A DNA stretch of 64,000 bases from CAIYRG01 sp964446945 (GCA_964446945.1 CAYUQO010000014.1:62001-126000), one strand, 5' to 3'; positions 43,500 to 52,901 are shown, counted from the first letter of the stretch. Numbers and translations are program-made. Notes: generated by a model from the sequence alone, not told the origin.

Positions 43500-43625
43500 T
43501 CATATGCGTTCCCCTCCAAAAAGCCATTGATCCAGTTTACAGCTGCTCCGCACCGCGTGCCATCGGGTTTCCGAATCTGCGTCAGAGTGGACCAAGTCAC
43601 AGCCGGCAAGCGGATGGAGATGCCA

Positions 43626-45011
43626 ATGGCCAATAGCAGTGCCCGGGCTGGCACATCTTCCAGCAATCTGTTGGACGAGCAGCATCCGCTGGCCGCTCAC
43701 CAGCAGTCCAATCTCTCCGCGCTGGCGCCGTATATGCTGCTGCTGGTGATGCGCAACGTGACCAGCGACGGCTTTGTCATCACCGACCCTTTGAACAGCA
43801 GCCAGTTTTCGCAGCCGGGCTGCGTGATTGCCGCACCGTCGTTTCCCGCGAATACGCCGGGCGTGGACCAGGATTATGTATTCAACTGGGTGAGAGACGC
43901 CGCGATCACGGCCATCGAAATCGCCGAGGGCAATCTGCCCTGCAACCCCGATGGCAGCAATCAGGCGCTGATCGACTATGTGGGATTCGCGCAGCTCTGC
44001 CAGAACAATGCCCAGCCGACAAAAGGCCATGCCTGCTTCACGGTCGGCGGCAGTCCTCGTCCGTGGACGGAGCAAAGCGATGGACCGGCATTGCAGACCA
44101 TCGCCTTGCTGCGCGCCTGGCCGCAGCTCGATCAGCCAACCCAAGTCGTCGCGAAGCAGGTGATTGGCGTGAATCTCGACTATCTGCTGTCGGCCTATCA
44201 GAACCCGACGACCAATCTGTGGGAGGAGCATCAAGCGATGTCGTTCTTCGCCCGCTCTGTCCAGCTCAAATGCTTTCAGGCGATTGCCGCCAACCAGCTT
44301 GGCATTCCGGTGCCGCAACAGATCGCTGCCGCGATCACATGGCTTCAGGCGGCGCTCGCCGATCACTGGAACGGTGCGTATTACGTGACGATGCTGCAGC
44401 CGGGCGGAGCGCCCGGACAGCCGGCGCTGCCGGACAGCCTCGGTTACGACGTCAATATCGACATCGTCTGTGCATCCGTGTACGGCGCAATCCCCTGCAC
44501 CGACACAAAGCTGCTGGCTTCCGCGGCCCAGCTGCGCGGCTATTGGGCCGATCCGAATTCGCCGGGCGTCTATCCGATCAATCTTTCCGATCGCGCCCGG
44601 GGCCTCGGGCCGATGTTCGGCCGCTATCCCGGCGACACTTATGACGGCGATGTCGCTGACCCGGTCCGCGGCGGTCACCCATGGGCATTGTGCACCGCGA
44701 ATTTCGCCGAGCTGTATTATAATCTCGCCAACCAGATCGACAGCGCCAATCTGGTTCCGTTCGATGTGCTGTCCAAGCCTTTCTTCGCTCAGATCGGCAT
44801 CACTGCCGCGAGCAGTCCGGCGGATGTTTCAACGGCTCTCAGGACTGGCGGCGACGCCATGCTGCGCGCCAATCTTTATCATTCCGATCATTATGAACTG
44901 AGCGAGCAGTTCGACGCCCAGTCTGGTTACGAGAAGAGCGTCCACAATCTGACCTGGAGCTATGCCGCGTTTCTCTCGGCGCTGCGGGCGAGGGCGGCAG
45001 GCGGCACGTAA
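43626..45011 (+). CDS. Glucoamylase-like glycoside hydrolase family 15
   Basis: 461 residues. GGAG at 43616-43619 favours the ATG at 43626; ATGs at 43614 and 43620 are alternatives. GH15 landmarks: QDYVFNWVRDAAI near residue 82 (substrate-binding Arg-Asp), EQSDGPALQTIALLRAW near 150, NLWEE near 198 (catalytic acid Glu expected here), GRYPGDTYDG then GHPWALCTANFAEL near 350, and AQSGYEKSVHNLTWSYAAFL near the C-terminus (second catalytic Glu in SGYEK). It releases glucose from the non-reducing ends of starch or glycogen-like chains. No signal peptide, so probably cytoplasmic or leaderless. A relic of a sugar dehydrogenase precedes it. Confidence 0.88.
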   Translation: MANSSARAGTSSSNLLDEQHPLAAHQQSNLSALAPYMLLLVMRNVTSDGFVITDPLNSSQFSQPGCVIAAPSFPANTPGVDQDYVFNWVRDAAITAIEIAEGNLPCNPDGSNQALIDYVGFAQLCQNNAQPTKGHACFTVGGSPRPWTEQSDGPALQTIALLRAWPQLDQPTQVVAKQVIGVNLDYLLSAYQNPTTNLWEEHQAMSFFARSVQLKCFQAIAANQLGIPVPQQIAAAITWLQAALADHWNGAYYVTMLQPGGAPGQPALPDSLGYDVNIDIVCASVYGAIPCTDTKLLASAAQLRGYWADPNSPGVYPINLSDRARGLGPMFGRYPGDTYDGDVADPVRGGHPWALCTANFAELYYNLANQIDSANLVPFDVLSKPFFAQIGITAASSPADVSTALRTGGDAMLRANLYHSDHYELSEQFDAQSGYEKSVHNLTWSYAAFLSALRARAAGGT

Positions 45012-45129
45012 ACTCGCCGATTCACAGAACTGTTTCAGGCCTGCGTGGAACCCGCAGCCAAGTGGCCGCGTATGACCGTTCAGGAGTGGTCGCGAAATAT
45101 TGAGCCGGCGAGGAAAGAGGAGGGCCACT

Positions 45130-45756
45130 ATGCGGAATATTTACAAAACGGTCTCCTTCGCGTGCCTGGTGAGCGGGCTTGCTGTTCTCGCGGGCCCGGC
45201 TCAGTCTGGCGCCGCGGTTCCAGCGCCGGCCAACAGTTCGGCACCGATTGGGCACTCGGCGTTCCCCGAAGTTGAACGTCGCGCCGCCGCCCAGGAGGGT
45301 TTGTCGGAACAGGACAAGACGTTCCTGATGACCGCAGCCCAAAGCCAGATGCTGCAATTGGAAGTGAGCCGGGTTGCGATCAAGCGCGCGAAAAGTCCGG
45401 GCATCCGGCGCTTCGCCGAGGCCACGGTGAAGTTCATCGGAGGAGCGAACAGGCGTCTGGAAAACATCGCGAGCGAATTCGGCATGAGCTTGCCAAAAAT
45501 TCCGCCTGACGACGTGCAGAATGCACATCAGGCACTGGACCAGGCCAGTGATCCGGATCACGACTATCTCGCGGGCATCATCTCAGATACCGCGAAGATA
45601 GATGATCTGTATAAAGAAGAAGCCAGCAGCGCAAAGAATCCGGTGCTGGCGCGGTACGCACAGGAAGCATTGCCGCGGTTGCGGCAGCACTACCGCAACG
45701 CGCACAATCTACTGGCTCAGCGGCCGACTCGCGAGAAATCGCTGGCGCACGGTTAG
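45130..45756 (+). CDS. Exported DUF4142 (ferritin-like) protein
   Basis: 208 residues from the ATG at 45130, preceded by GGAGGG. Signal peptide to about residue 28 (SGA-AV). The mature region has the four-helix pattern of DUF4142: SEQDKTFLMTAAQSQMLQLEVSRVA, IRRFAEATVKFIGGAN, HDYLAGIISDTAKIDDLYKEEA, then LPRLRQHYRNAHNL. DUF4142 proteins are periplasmic, ferritin-like in fold, and usually appear with stress functions; metal ligands could not be assigned. Monocistronic. Confidence 0.85.
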   Translation: MRNIYKTVSFACLVSGLAVLAGPAQSGAAVPAPANSSAPIGHSAFPEVERRAAAQEGLSEQDKTFLMTAAQSQMLQLEVSRVAIKRAKSPGIRRFAEATVKFIGGANRRLENIASEFGMSLPKIPPDDVQNAHQALDQASDPDHDYLAGIISDTAKIDDLYKEEASSAKNPVLARYAQEALPRLRQHYRNAHNLLAQRPTREKSLAHG

Positions 45757-45779
45757 ACCAGATTCATCGGCGAACCGGC

Positions 45780-46241
45780 TTATCTGCGGGGAGCGATGTC
45801 GAAGTGCAGCACGTCGTCGGAAACTGATCCGAGCTTCGAATAGAGTGCAATCGCCGGTGCATCGACCCGGTCTGCCTGCACGAAAATGACCCATGCTCCA
45901 CGAGACGCGGCGAGCTTTTTCAATTCTTCGATCAGCGCGGTTGCGATTCCCCTGCGGCGGTGCTGGACCGCAACGGCAAGATCATAGATGTAGATTTCAC
46001 TGCGCTCCTGCTCGAATTTTTGTAGCTCATACGCCGCCAGCCCGCCAACAACGGCGCCATTCTTGAATGCCGCCAGAGCGATGAACTGCCTGCTGTCGAG
46101 CAGACTTTCCAGATAAGCCCTACCCGGACGTTTCGCGGTGTAAACATCGGCCTCACCGAAGACTTCGCCGAACATGGTGTTCATGGCTTCCATCTCCGCC
46201 AGATCGGTGACTCTTAGCCGGCGGATGCTGATGTCCTGCAT
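45780..46241 (-). CDS. AAC(3)-I-like GNAT acetyltransferase
   Basis: 153 residues from the ATG at 46239-46241. The GNAT core is the AAC(3)-I pattern: VVGGLAAYELQKFEQERSEI, YIYDLAVAVQHRRRGIATAL with the acetyl-CoA motif RRRGIA, then IFVQADRVDAPAIALYSKLG and VLHFDIAP. Known AAC(3)-I enzymes of nearly this length acetylate position 3 of gentamicin/fortimicin. This copy stands on the chromosome with no integron or transposon near it, so it may be an ancestral or housekeeping relative. Activity against drugs is not shown by sequence. It is 11 bp downstream of the RidA gene on the same strand. Confidence 0.82.
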   Translation of the reverse strand: MQDISIRRLRVTDLAEMEAMNTMFGEVFGEADVYTAKRPGRAYLESLLDSRQFIALAAFKNGAVVGGLAAYELQKFEQERSEIYIYDLAVAVQHRRRGIATALIEELKKLAASRGAWVIFVQADRVDAPAIALYSKLGSVSDDVLHFDIAPRR

Positions 46242-46252
46242 AAACTAAAGTG

Positions 46253-46786
46253 CTACGCGCGCGGCGGGAGAATCGCGATTGCGTCCACTTCGACGAGATA
46301 TGCGGGTTCGGCGAGGCGCACCACCTGCACCAGCGTCGACGCCGGCAACCTGCTTTTGTCCGTGAATGTCGCCGCGCGGACTTCGCGATAGACGTCGGCG
46401 TTCTGTTCGATGTCGGTGATATAGGTTGTGAGCCTCACGACATCATTCATGCTGCCCCCGACCGAAGCGAGCGCGGCTTTGATATTCGCATAGGCTTGCG
46501 TCATCTGGGCGCGGAATCCCTTTGCCGGTGTTCCACTCGCATCGGTGCCGGTCTGGCCGGCAATAAAGACGAGACGATGCGGACCGTTGATCTCGACCAA
46601 CTGGCTATAGCCCGCCGGTTGCGCCATGCCGGTCGGATTGGAATGGCGCACATTTGTGCCGGCTTGCGCTTGAGCAGAACCTGATGCGGCGGCAGTCGCA
46701 GCAGCTGCTGCGGTGACCGCGGTGACGAAATCACGACGCGATGCAGGGCGTTCGCCGGAGGAATCTGAGTGGTTTTTGGATGTCAT
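46253..46786 (-). CDS. Tat-exported RidA-family protein
   Basis: 177 residues from the ATG at 46784-46786, with AAGGAG upstream. SRRDFVTAVTAAAAATAAASG is a Tat signal, so the protein acts outside the cytoplasm, unusual for Rid proteins. The Rid fold is seen in VFIAGQTGTDASGTPAKGF, QMTQAYANIKAALASVGGSM and VRLTTYITDI, ending with LVEVDAIAIL. Classic RidA hydrolyses reactive imines; the key Arg of that subgroup (usually in RvxvA near the C-terminus) is not clear here. It forms a likely operon with the AAC(3)-I-like gene. Confidence 0.82.
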   Translation of the reverse strand: MTSKNHSDSSGERPASRRDFVTAVTAAAAATAAASGSAQAQAGTNVRHSNPTGMAQPAGYSQLVEINGPHRLVFIAGQTGTDASGTPAKGFRAQMTQAYANIKAALASVGGSMNDVVRLTTYITDIEQNADVYREVRAATFTDKSRLPASTLVQVVRLAEPAYLVEVDAIAILPPRA

Positions 46787-47035
46787 GGCGGTTGCTCCTT
46801 GAGGTAGTCACGCGATGGCAGGGCGTGAAAAACAGGCAGCGGGCACACAACTGTCGCGGTGAGACTACAACGGCGCCTCCAAACCGACAATTCCGCGCAG
46901 CTTTCAGCCATGGTCATTTGTGGCCTGGCAATGCGGCAACTGATCTTAAAAACAGATCAATCAAATCAGAATTATAGGTTGGACCGTTTGGTCGAATCCG
47001 CCCGATAGAACTGCGGCAGGTTTGGAATCGTGATC

Positions 47036-48082
47036 ATGAACCAGGTTGTCAGCGAACGGAAGTTCGCCGGCTCCGAAGCGGCGGTGCAAAATACGCCGGC
47101 GGGAATCCTGCCCGGCGTCTGTCTTGCCGCGGCAATTGCGACATGCGCGTTCCTGCTGCGCCGGTTGCCGGGTATCGGCATCTTCAGCCCGATGATCCTT
47201 GCCACTTTTCTCGGCATGGCGCTGCACAATTTTGCGGGTACCCCGGCCGGAGCGAAACCGGGTATCGCGTTCAGCCTCAAGCGCATTTTGCGGCTCGGCA
47301 TCGTGCTTCTGGGCTTGCAGCTTGTGCTGACGCAGGTGATCCAGATCGGGTTTGCCGGTATCGGCATCATTCTGGTCACGCTGGCGGCGACATTTACCTT
47401 CACCAAATGGCTGGGCCGCGTGATTGGCGTGGAGCGCCGACTTGCCGAATTGATTGCTGCGGGCACATCGATATGTGGTGCTTCGGCCGTGATCGCCACC
47501 AACACGGTGACCGAAGGGAGCGATGAGGACGTGGCTTACGCCGTCGCCTGTGTGACCGTGTTCGGTTCTCTGGCGATGTTTCTTTATCCGCTGTTGCCGG
47601 AACTGCTCCACCTCAATGCACATGATTTCGGTTTGTGGAGCGGCAGCTCGATCCACGAAATTGCGCAGGTCGTTGCAGCGGCCTTTCAGGACGGCAATCG
47701 CGCCGGCGAAACTGCGACCATCGCAAAGCTCACGCGGGTGATGATGCTTGCGCCCCTGGTGATCACACTCGGCGTTCTTGCCGCGCGCCGCGCCCGCCAC
47801 GCGAAGGATGGCGCCAGGCGCGCCGCGCCTCCGGCGCCGTGGTTCGTGCTCGGATTTATCGCCATGATGGTCTTCAATACCGTGGTCACCATCCCGCCTG
47901 CGCCAAAGGCGTGGATTGCCGCGGCAACGACATTTTTCCTGTCGATGGCTTTGGCCGCCATGGGACTGGAAACCGATTTCCGCAAATTGAAGGTGGCAGG
48001 ATTGAAGCCGGTCGCGCTGGCGGCCGCCTCATGGGCCTTCATCGCCTGCGTCAGTCTCGTGTTGATAGAGCTCTTCGCCTAA
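47036..48082 (+). CDS. yeiH: YeiH-family putative sulfate exporter
   Basis: 348 residues from the ATG at 47036 (GTG at 47030 possible). About ten membrane helices; family signature near residues 140-165, AGTSICGASAVIATNTVTEGSDEDVAYAVACVT, with the conserved TSICGASA run, then LWSGSSIHEIAQVVAAAF. PF03601 proteins are predicted sulfonate/sulfate exporters of the inner membrane. Its usual regulator, a LysR protein of the YeiE type, lies directly downstream on the same strand (9 bp between stop and start), although in enterobacteria the pair is divergent. Confidence 0.88.
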   Translation: MNQVVSERKFAGSEAAVQNTPAGILPGVCLAAAIATCAFLLRRLPGIGIFSPMILATFLGMALHNFAGTPAGAKPGIAFSLKRILRLGIVLLGLQLVLTQVIQIGFAGIGIILVTLAATFTFTKWLGRVIGVERRLAELIAAGTSICGASAVIATNTVTEGSDEDVAYAVACVTVFGSLAMFLYPLLPELLHLNAHDFGLWSGSSIHEIAQVVAAAFQDGNRAGETATIAKLTRVMMLAPLVITLGVLAARRARHAKDGARRAAPPAPWFVLGFIAMMVFNTVVTIPPAPKAWIAAATTFFLSMALAAMGLETDFRKLKVAGLKPVALAAASWAFIACVSLVLIELFA

Positions 48083-48091
48083 CTTCGGGCC

Positions 48092-48976
48092 ATGACCCTT
48101 GAACAACTCCGGCTTTTCATCGCGGTGGCCGAACGCGAGCATATGACGCGCGCGGCCGAAGCCGTGCGGCTGACGCAATCCGCGGTGAGCGCGGCGATCA
48201 CCAGTCTCGAATCGCAATATGGAATCACGCTTTTCCATCGTGTCGGCCGGGGGATTGTCCTGAGCGAAGAAGGGCGCGTGTTTCTCGAGGAAGCGCGCGC
48301 GGTGCTCGCGCGTGCCAGTGCGGCGGAGCGGGTACTGGAAGAATTGAGCGGGGTGAGGCGCGGTACATTTTCGGTGCAGGCAAGTCAGACGATCGCAAGC
48401 TATTGGCTGCCCTCGCGGCTCGTCGCGTTCCGTAAAATCTATCCGCTGGTCGATGTCAGGCTTTCGGCCGGCAATACGCAGCAGGTGGCGAAGGCCGTGA
48501 GCGGCGGATTGGCCGAGATCGGTTTCGTGGAAGGGCAGGTGAGTGATCCGGAACTCGTGTTGACGCCTGTTGATCAGGATCGTCTCGTCATCGTGGTCGC
48601 GCCCGGTCACCCGTGGGCGCGTATCCGCTCCGTCGGAGCGGCGAAGCTTCTGGAAGGCGACTGGGTGCTGCGCGAGCCCGGCTCCGGAACGCGGTCTGAA
48701 TTCGAAGCGGCGTTACGCGCGCGCGGAGTCGATCCGGAGAAGCTGAGGGTCGCGATCGAGCTGCCGTCGATCGAAGCCGTGCGCGCTGCGGTCGAAGCGG
48801 GCATTGGCGCGACCGCGATTTCGGAACTTGCCGTTGAATCCGCGCTGAAAGCCGGAACATTGGTCCGCGCCGGATTCAAGTTGCCGCAGCGGATTTTCCA
48901 CGCAGTACGCCATCGCCATCGTTATCATTCGCGCGCGGCGCAGGCATTCATGGCCCTGATCGACGGGCGCGGGTAA
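48092..48976 (+). CDS. LysR-family regulator (YeiE-like), paired with yeiH
   Basis: 294 residues from the ATG at 48092. Winged helix-turn-helix MTLEQLRLFIAVAEREHMTRAAEA (recognition helix TQSAVSAAITSLESQ), then two ligand-binding subdomains with LREPGSGTRSEFEAAL near residue 190, a pattern of CysB/CbbR-type regulators. It probably controls the yeiH gene just upstream in the same operon in response to a sulfur compound; the ligand is unknown. The downstream metallo-beta-lactamase-fold gene is convergent. Confidence 0.88.
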   Translation: MTLEQLRLFIAVAEREHMTRAAEAVRLTQSAVSAAITSLESQYGITLFHRVGRGIVLSEEGRVFLEEARAVLARASAAERVLEELSGVRRGTFSVQASQTIASYWLPSRLVAFRKIYPLVDVRLSAGNTQQVAKAVSGGLAEIGFVEGQVSDPELVLTPVDQDRLVIVVAPGHPWARIRSVGAAKLLEGDWVLREPGSGTRSEFEAALRARGVDPEKLRVAIELPSIEAVRAAVEAGIGATAISELAVESALKAGTLVRAGFKLPQRIFHAVRHRHRYHSRAAQAFMALIDGRG

Positions 48977-48990
48977 GCCGGTTTCCGCGG

Positions 48991-49911
48991 TTATTTCGCG
49001 GCGAGTTTGGCCTTTTCCTTTTCGACGTTTTTCGCCGCTGCATCCTCAGTCATTTTGACAAACCTGTTCCACGCCACCGCATCGACCATGGGATTCGGAT
49101 CGCCGGGTTTGCGGTTCTTCAGCGCAAGAATGCGTTCATTGACGCCGCCGCCCGGATAGCCCGCCGGTTCGGCCCAGCTATGGACCTGGAGATTGACTTC
49201 GATGCCCTTCATCTCAGCGACTTTTGCCGTGGAAGTGACCGCTTGCTCCGCTTCCTTCAGGCCGCCGCGATAGCCGACGCCACCCCAGAGAATCGCCTTA
49301 TGCGGCGTACCATTGTCATACACGACGATTCCTTCGGTGGTGAGCACTCCGGGTGTATGGCCCGGCGTCTGGTGGAAAATGAGATGTTGCCCGCCGAGAT
49401 TCAGCGTATCGCCTTCCTTGATGACCATGTCGCGCTTCGGCACCGCGGGCGGCGCGGAGCCATCCCGGCCGGGCCTGCTGCCCACCTGTTCGATCATTTT
49501 CCAGTCTTCGTCCACCGCCAGCACATGCGCGCCGGATGCGGCCTGGATCTTCGCTGCGCCGCCGAAATGATCGAGATGGCCATGGCTCAGGACGATGTAT
49601 TTGATGTCCTTGAGATCGGCATATTTGCGGATGTTGTCCATCACCCAATCGACATAGGGTTCCTGGGCGGAGTCGAAGAGAATATCGCCCTCAGGCGTCG
49701 TCAGCAGCCAGACCGAAACATAGGCAGGGCCGACGTAATAGAGATTGTCGAACACTTTGGCCGAGGCGAGTTTCTGGAACTCGACATCTTTGGCGCGCGT
49801 GATGCGATAGGTTTTGGAAAGCGGTTCACTGGTATCGGCGGCGCTGGCGGATAACGCAGTGAACGCCAAAGCGAAAGCGGCGGCACATGACACAATGCGG
49901 CTGACAGACAT
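48991..49911 (-). CDS. Exported metallo-beta-lactamase-fold hydrolase (subclass B3-like)
   Basis: 306 residues from the ATG at 49909-49911, with GGGAGGA upstream; the longer reading has no signal sequence at its start. Signal peptide to about residue 24 (ASA-AD). Zinc ligands: SHGHLDHFGG (HxHxDH) near residue 113, TPGHTPG near 185, and a final His in LQVHSW near 255. The spacing and export agree with subclass B3 relatives, which include true carbapenemases and unrelated hydrolases. Beta-lactamase activity is not proved by these motifs. The C-terminal tail is Lys/Glu-rich. Divergent from the ornithine cyclodeaminase-like gene. Confidence 0.83.
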   Translation of the reverse strand: MSVSRIVSCAAAFALAFTALSASAADTSEPLSKTYRITRAKDVEFQKLASAKVFDNLYYVGPAYVSVWLLTTPEGDILFDSAQEPYVDWVMDNIRKYADLKDIKYIVLSHGHLDHFGGAAKIQAASGAHVLAVDEDWKMIEQVGSRPGRDGSAPPAVPKRDMVIKEGDTLNLGGQHLIFHQTPGHTPGVLTTEGIVVYDNGTPHKAILWGGVGYRGGLKEAEQAVTSTAKVAEMKGIEVNLQVHSWAEPAGYPGGGVNERILALKNRKPGDPNPMVDAVAWNRFVKMTEDAAAKNVEKEKAKLAAK

Positions 49912-50031
49912 GTTTTCCTCCCACGGATGCGCGGAAACTAACGCGAGGGGACGGCGCGCGCAAACTGATGACTCCCGCACTGCGCCATTCGTGTAAGCTG
50001 CGCTCTCAGATCTGCCGATTGGAATGTCTGA

Positions 50032-51135
50032 ATGCTGCTGATCAATAATTCTGACGTTTTGAAAGTTCTCGACATGGGCGTCACATTGGAGGCCCTCGAT
50101 GGCGTCTTTCATGAACTTGTCAAAGGCGATGCGACTGGGCTCGGCCGTATGGACCTCTATGTCCCGTCAGGCGAGGCGCAAGCTCCCTATTACCGCTGGG
50201 CTGTGATGGCCGGCGGCAGCCGCGGCGATGGCTATGTCTGTGCCCGCATGCTGTCCGACATGGTGAACTGGCCGCGCGAGCACGGCAGGATTCGCGAAAA
50301 CAAATATGCAAAGGCGCCGGGAACATTCTGCGGTCTGCTGTTTCTATTCAGCGTGCATGACGGAACACCGGTTGCGATGATCAATGACGGCCATCTTCAA
50401 CATATGCGCGTGGGCGGCGGGGCCGGATTGGGGGTGAAATATCTCTCGCGCGAGGACAGTCAGGTTGTCGGCATGATCGGTTCCGGCGGCATGGCGCGCA
50501 CCTATCTCGATGCCATATGCCATGTGCGCAAGATCACCAAACTGAAGGCTTACAGTCCGAACGCAGAGAACCTGCGCAACTATGTTCGCGAGATGGAGCA
50601 GCGGCACGGGATCGAAGCGGTTGCGGCGGGATCGGCGCGGGAAGCTGTGAAGGGCGCCGACATCGTATCGATTTGCACTTCGTCGAACGAACCGGTGTTC
50701 CTGAATGAATGGCTGGAGCCGGGAATGCATGTGACGAATCTCACGTCGCCCGATGTTGAAGCTTCGCTTCCGCGCGCGGTGGACATCGCGATGCGAGCCG
50801 GCGAGGCGACGCCGCGATTGGCGCAGATTTCCGACCGGACGTTCTACGCGCGGGCCGGTTTTCTGGCTTACGTCGCAGGCAGCGAGGCAGAGCGGAACAG
50901 CGTTCCACATGTCAACCTGCCGCCGGAGATAATCGGCATGCCGACTCTGATTGATCTGATCGCAGGAAAAGCGAAGGGACGAACCAAAGCATCCGAAACC
51001 ACATTTTTCCTGAATGTCGGCGCCATCGGAGCGCAGTTCGAAGCTGTGGCCGCGCGTGTTTATGAGCGGGCGCGCGACAAGGGCCTTGGGCATGAAATCC
51101 CGACGGATTGGTTCCTTCAGGACACCAGGGATTAG
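50032..51135 (+). CDS. Ornithine cyclodeaminase/mu-crystallin-family protein
   Basis: 367 residues from the ATG at 50032. NAD-binding Rossmann motif VVGMIGSGGMARTYLDAI near residue 145, and VKGADIVSICTSSNEPVF near 210, which fits the family pattern preceding the substrate site. PF02423 proteins include ornithine cyclodeaminases, alanine dehydrogenases and ketimine reductases; the substrate cannot be told here. The preceding MHDGTP-like segment (FSVHDGTPVAMINDG) carries substrate-contact residues in relatives. Cytoplasmic. A type A repeat and the Rieske-FAD gene follow. Confidence 0.84.
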   Translation: MLLINNSDVLKVLDMGVTLEALDGVFHELVKGDATGLGRMDLYVPSGEAQAPYYRWAVMAGGSRGDGYVCARMLSDMVNWPREHGRIRENKYAKAPGTFCGLLFLFSVHDGTPVAMINDGHLQHMRVGGGAGLGVKYLSREDSQVVGMIGSGGMARTYLDAICHVRKITKLKAYSPNAENLRNYVREMEQRHGIEAVAAGSAREAVKGADIVSICTSSNEPVFLNEWLEPGMHVTNLTSPDVEASLPRAVDIAMRAGEATPRLAQISDRTFYARAGFLAYVAGSEAERNSVPHVNLPPEIIGMPTLIDLIAGKAKGRTKASETTFFLNVGAIGAQFEAVAARVYERARDKGLGHEIPTDWFLQDTRD

Positions 51136-51167
51136 AGAGCGTTGTGATGAAGATGCTCAAAACGTAC

Positions 51168-51237
51168 CCCTCACCCGGAGCGCCATCGGCGCGACTTCGT
51201 CGCGCGGCGCTCCGCCCTCTCCCACAAGGGGAGAGGT
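51168..51237. repeat. Intergenic hairpin repeat, type A
   Basis: CCCCTCACCCGGAGCGCC, stem GGCGCGACTTCGTCGCGC, then GGCGCTCCGCCCTCTCCC and ACAAGGGGAGAGG. Lies inside a likely transcription unit, just before the SD of the next gene. Confidence 0.7.
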
Positions 51238-51258
51238 AAACTCTAATCGGAGGCAGAA

Positions 51259-52791
51259 ATGGCAGAAGATCAACAGAAACCTGCAGGACCGGACCTGGCA
51301 CAGGGAATTGCAGCAGATCTTCTCGCCGATGGCGCGATGCTCGCCGGCCATGTCGGCGCGGATGAAGTGCTTCTGGCGCGCCGCGGAAACCGGGTTTTTG
51401 CCATCGGGGCACATTGCACGCATTATCATGGGCCGCTTGCCGATGGCCTGCTGGACGGGAACGAAGTGCGCTGTCCGTGGCACCACGCCTGTTTCGATCT
51501 CGAAACCGGTGAAGCGCTGCATGCGCCGGCGTTGTCGCCGCTTGATTGCTGGGACGTCGAACAAAGTGGCGGGAAGATTTTCGTGCGCGGCAAGCGTGCG
51601 GCAGCAAAGCCCAAATCGCGCGCGGCCCAGGGCAGTGCGCCCGGCAAGATCGTCATCGTCGGCGGGGGCGCTGCCGGATTCGCAGCGGCCGAGATGCTCC
51701 GCCGGGTCGATTACCAGGGCAGCGTCACCATGCTCAGCGACGATGACGCAGCACCGGTCGACCGGCCAAATCTGTCCAAGGATTATCTTTCGGGCAATGC
51801 GCCCGAGGATTGGGTGCCGTTGCGCCCCGAGAGCTTTTATTCCGACAACAGAATCGACTTGCGTCTGGGCGCCAAGGTTGCGGGAGTCGATCCCCGTAAG
51901 CGCGAAGTGACATTGGCCGGCGGTGGTGCTGTCGCGTTTGACCGGCTGTTGCTTGCGACCGGTGCGGAGCCGGTCCGCCTGACGGTTCCGGGCGCCGGCC
52001 AGCCGCATGTTCACACGCTGCGAAGCCTCGCGGATTGCCGCAAAATCATCGCAAATGCCGGGAACAGCCGCCGCGCCGTGGTGATAGGCGCCAGTTTTAT
52101 CGGCCTTGAGGTCGCGGCATCGCTGCGTGCCCGCAACATCGAAGTGCATGTGGTCGCGCCGGAAAAGCGTCCGATGGAGCGCGTGCTCGGACCGCAGATG
52201 GGCGATTTCATCCGCGCGCTGCATGAAGAACATGGCGTCATATTTCATCTCGAAAATACCGTGAGCGCCATCGAGGCCAACCGCGTGAGGCTGAACAGCG
52301 GTGCAAGTCTCAATGCCGATCTCGTCGTGGCCGGCATCGGCGTGCGGCCGCGGCTCGGTCTCGCGGAAGGCGCGGGACTGAAGATCGACCGCGGTGTTTC
52401 AGTGGACGCGTATTTGGAAACCAGCGCGCCCGGAATTTATGCCGCGGGCGATATCGCCCGCTGGCCCGACATTCACAGCGGACAATCCATTCGCGTCGAA
52501 CATTGGGTTGTCGCCGAACGTCAGGGCCAAAGGGCGGCGCTCAACATGATCGGGCAGCGTGAGAAATTTGCCGCCGTTCCCTTCTTCTGGAGCCAGCATT
52601 ACGACATACCCATCAACTATGTCGGTCACGCGGAAAGCTGGGACGAACTCGCCGTCGAAGGCGATATCGCTGCCAAGGACTGCCTGCTCCGGTTCAGGCA
52701 GAGTGGACGCACGCTCGCAGTCGCGTCGATCTTTCGCGATGTCGAAAGCCTGAAGGCGGAAGTGGAGATGGAGCGGGGCGCGAACGTTTAG
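51259..52791 (+). CDS. Rieske-domain/FAD pyridine nucleotide oxidoreductase fusion
   Basis: 510 residues from the ATG at 51259, preceded by GGAGG. Residues 1-110: Rieske [2Fe-2S] domain with CTHYHGPL and CPWHHACFD, the two Cys-His pairs. Residues 130-510: FAD/NADH reductase with VIVGGGAAGFAAAEML (FAD), VVIGASFIGLEVAASL (NADH) and YAAGDIARW near the end of the FAD site. The arrangement matches AIF-like/ferredoxin-reductase proteins with an N-terminal Rieske cluster, thought to shuttle electrons from NADH to an acceptor or protect against oxidative stress. Cytoplasmic, possibly soluble. Confidence 0.9.
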   Translation: MAEDQQKPAGPDLAQGIAADLLADGAMLAGHVGADEVLLARRGNRVFAIGAHCTHYHGPLADGLLDGNEVRCPWHHACFDLETGEALHAPALSPLDCWDVEQSGGKIFVRGKRAAAKPKSRAAQGSAPGKIVIVGGGAAGFAAAEMLRRVDYQGSVTMLSDDDAAPVDRPNLSKDYLSGNAPEDWVPLRPESFYSDNRIDLRLGAKVAGVDPRKREVTLAGGGAVAFDRLLLATGAEPVRLTVPGAGQPHVHTLRSLADCRKIIANAGNSRRAVVIGASFIGLEVAASLRARNIEVHVVAPEKRPMERVLGPQMGDFIRALHEEHGVIFHLENTVSAIEANRVRLNSGASLNADLVVAGIGVRPRLGLAEGAGLKIDRGVSVDAYLETSAPGIYAAGDIARWPDIHSGQSIRVEHWVVAERQGQRAALNMIGQREKFAAVPFFWSQHYDIPINYVGHAESWDELAVEGDIAAKDCLLRFRQSGRTLAVASIFRDVESLKAEVEMERGANV

Positions 52792-52821
52792 TACGCTCTC
52801 AACTGGATCAGCAAAAAGCAC

Positions 52822-52893
52822 CCCTCACCCGGCGCGCCAGAGCGCGCGTAATTCTTACGCGCGGGCGCGCCGCCCTCTCCCTCAAGGGAGAGG
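52822..52893. repeat. Intergenic hairpin repeat, type A
   Basis: CCCTCACCCGGCGCGCC, stem GCGCGCGTAATTCTTACGCGC, then GGCGCGCCGCCCTCTCCC and TCAAGGGAGAGG, between convergent stops. Confidence 0.7.
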
Positions 52894-52901
52894 TGAAGTT
52901 T

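Noticed and set aside
48991..49911. Confident carbapenemase call
   Set aside because: The HxHxDH motif is shared by many metallo-hydrolases of the fold; sequence alone does not show beta-lactamase activity.
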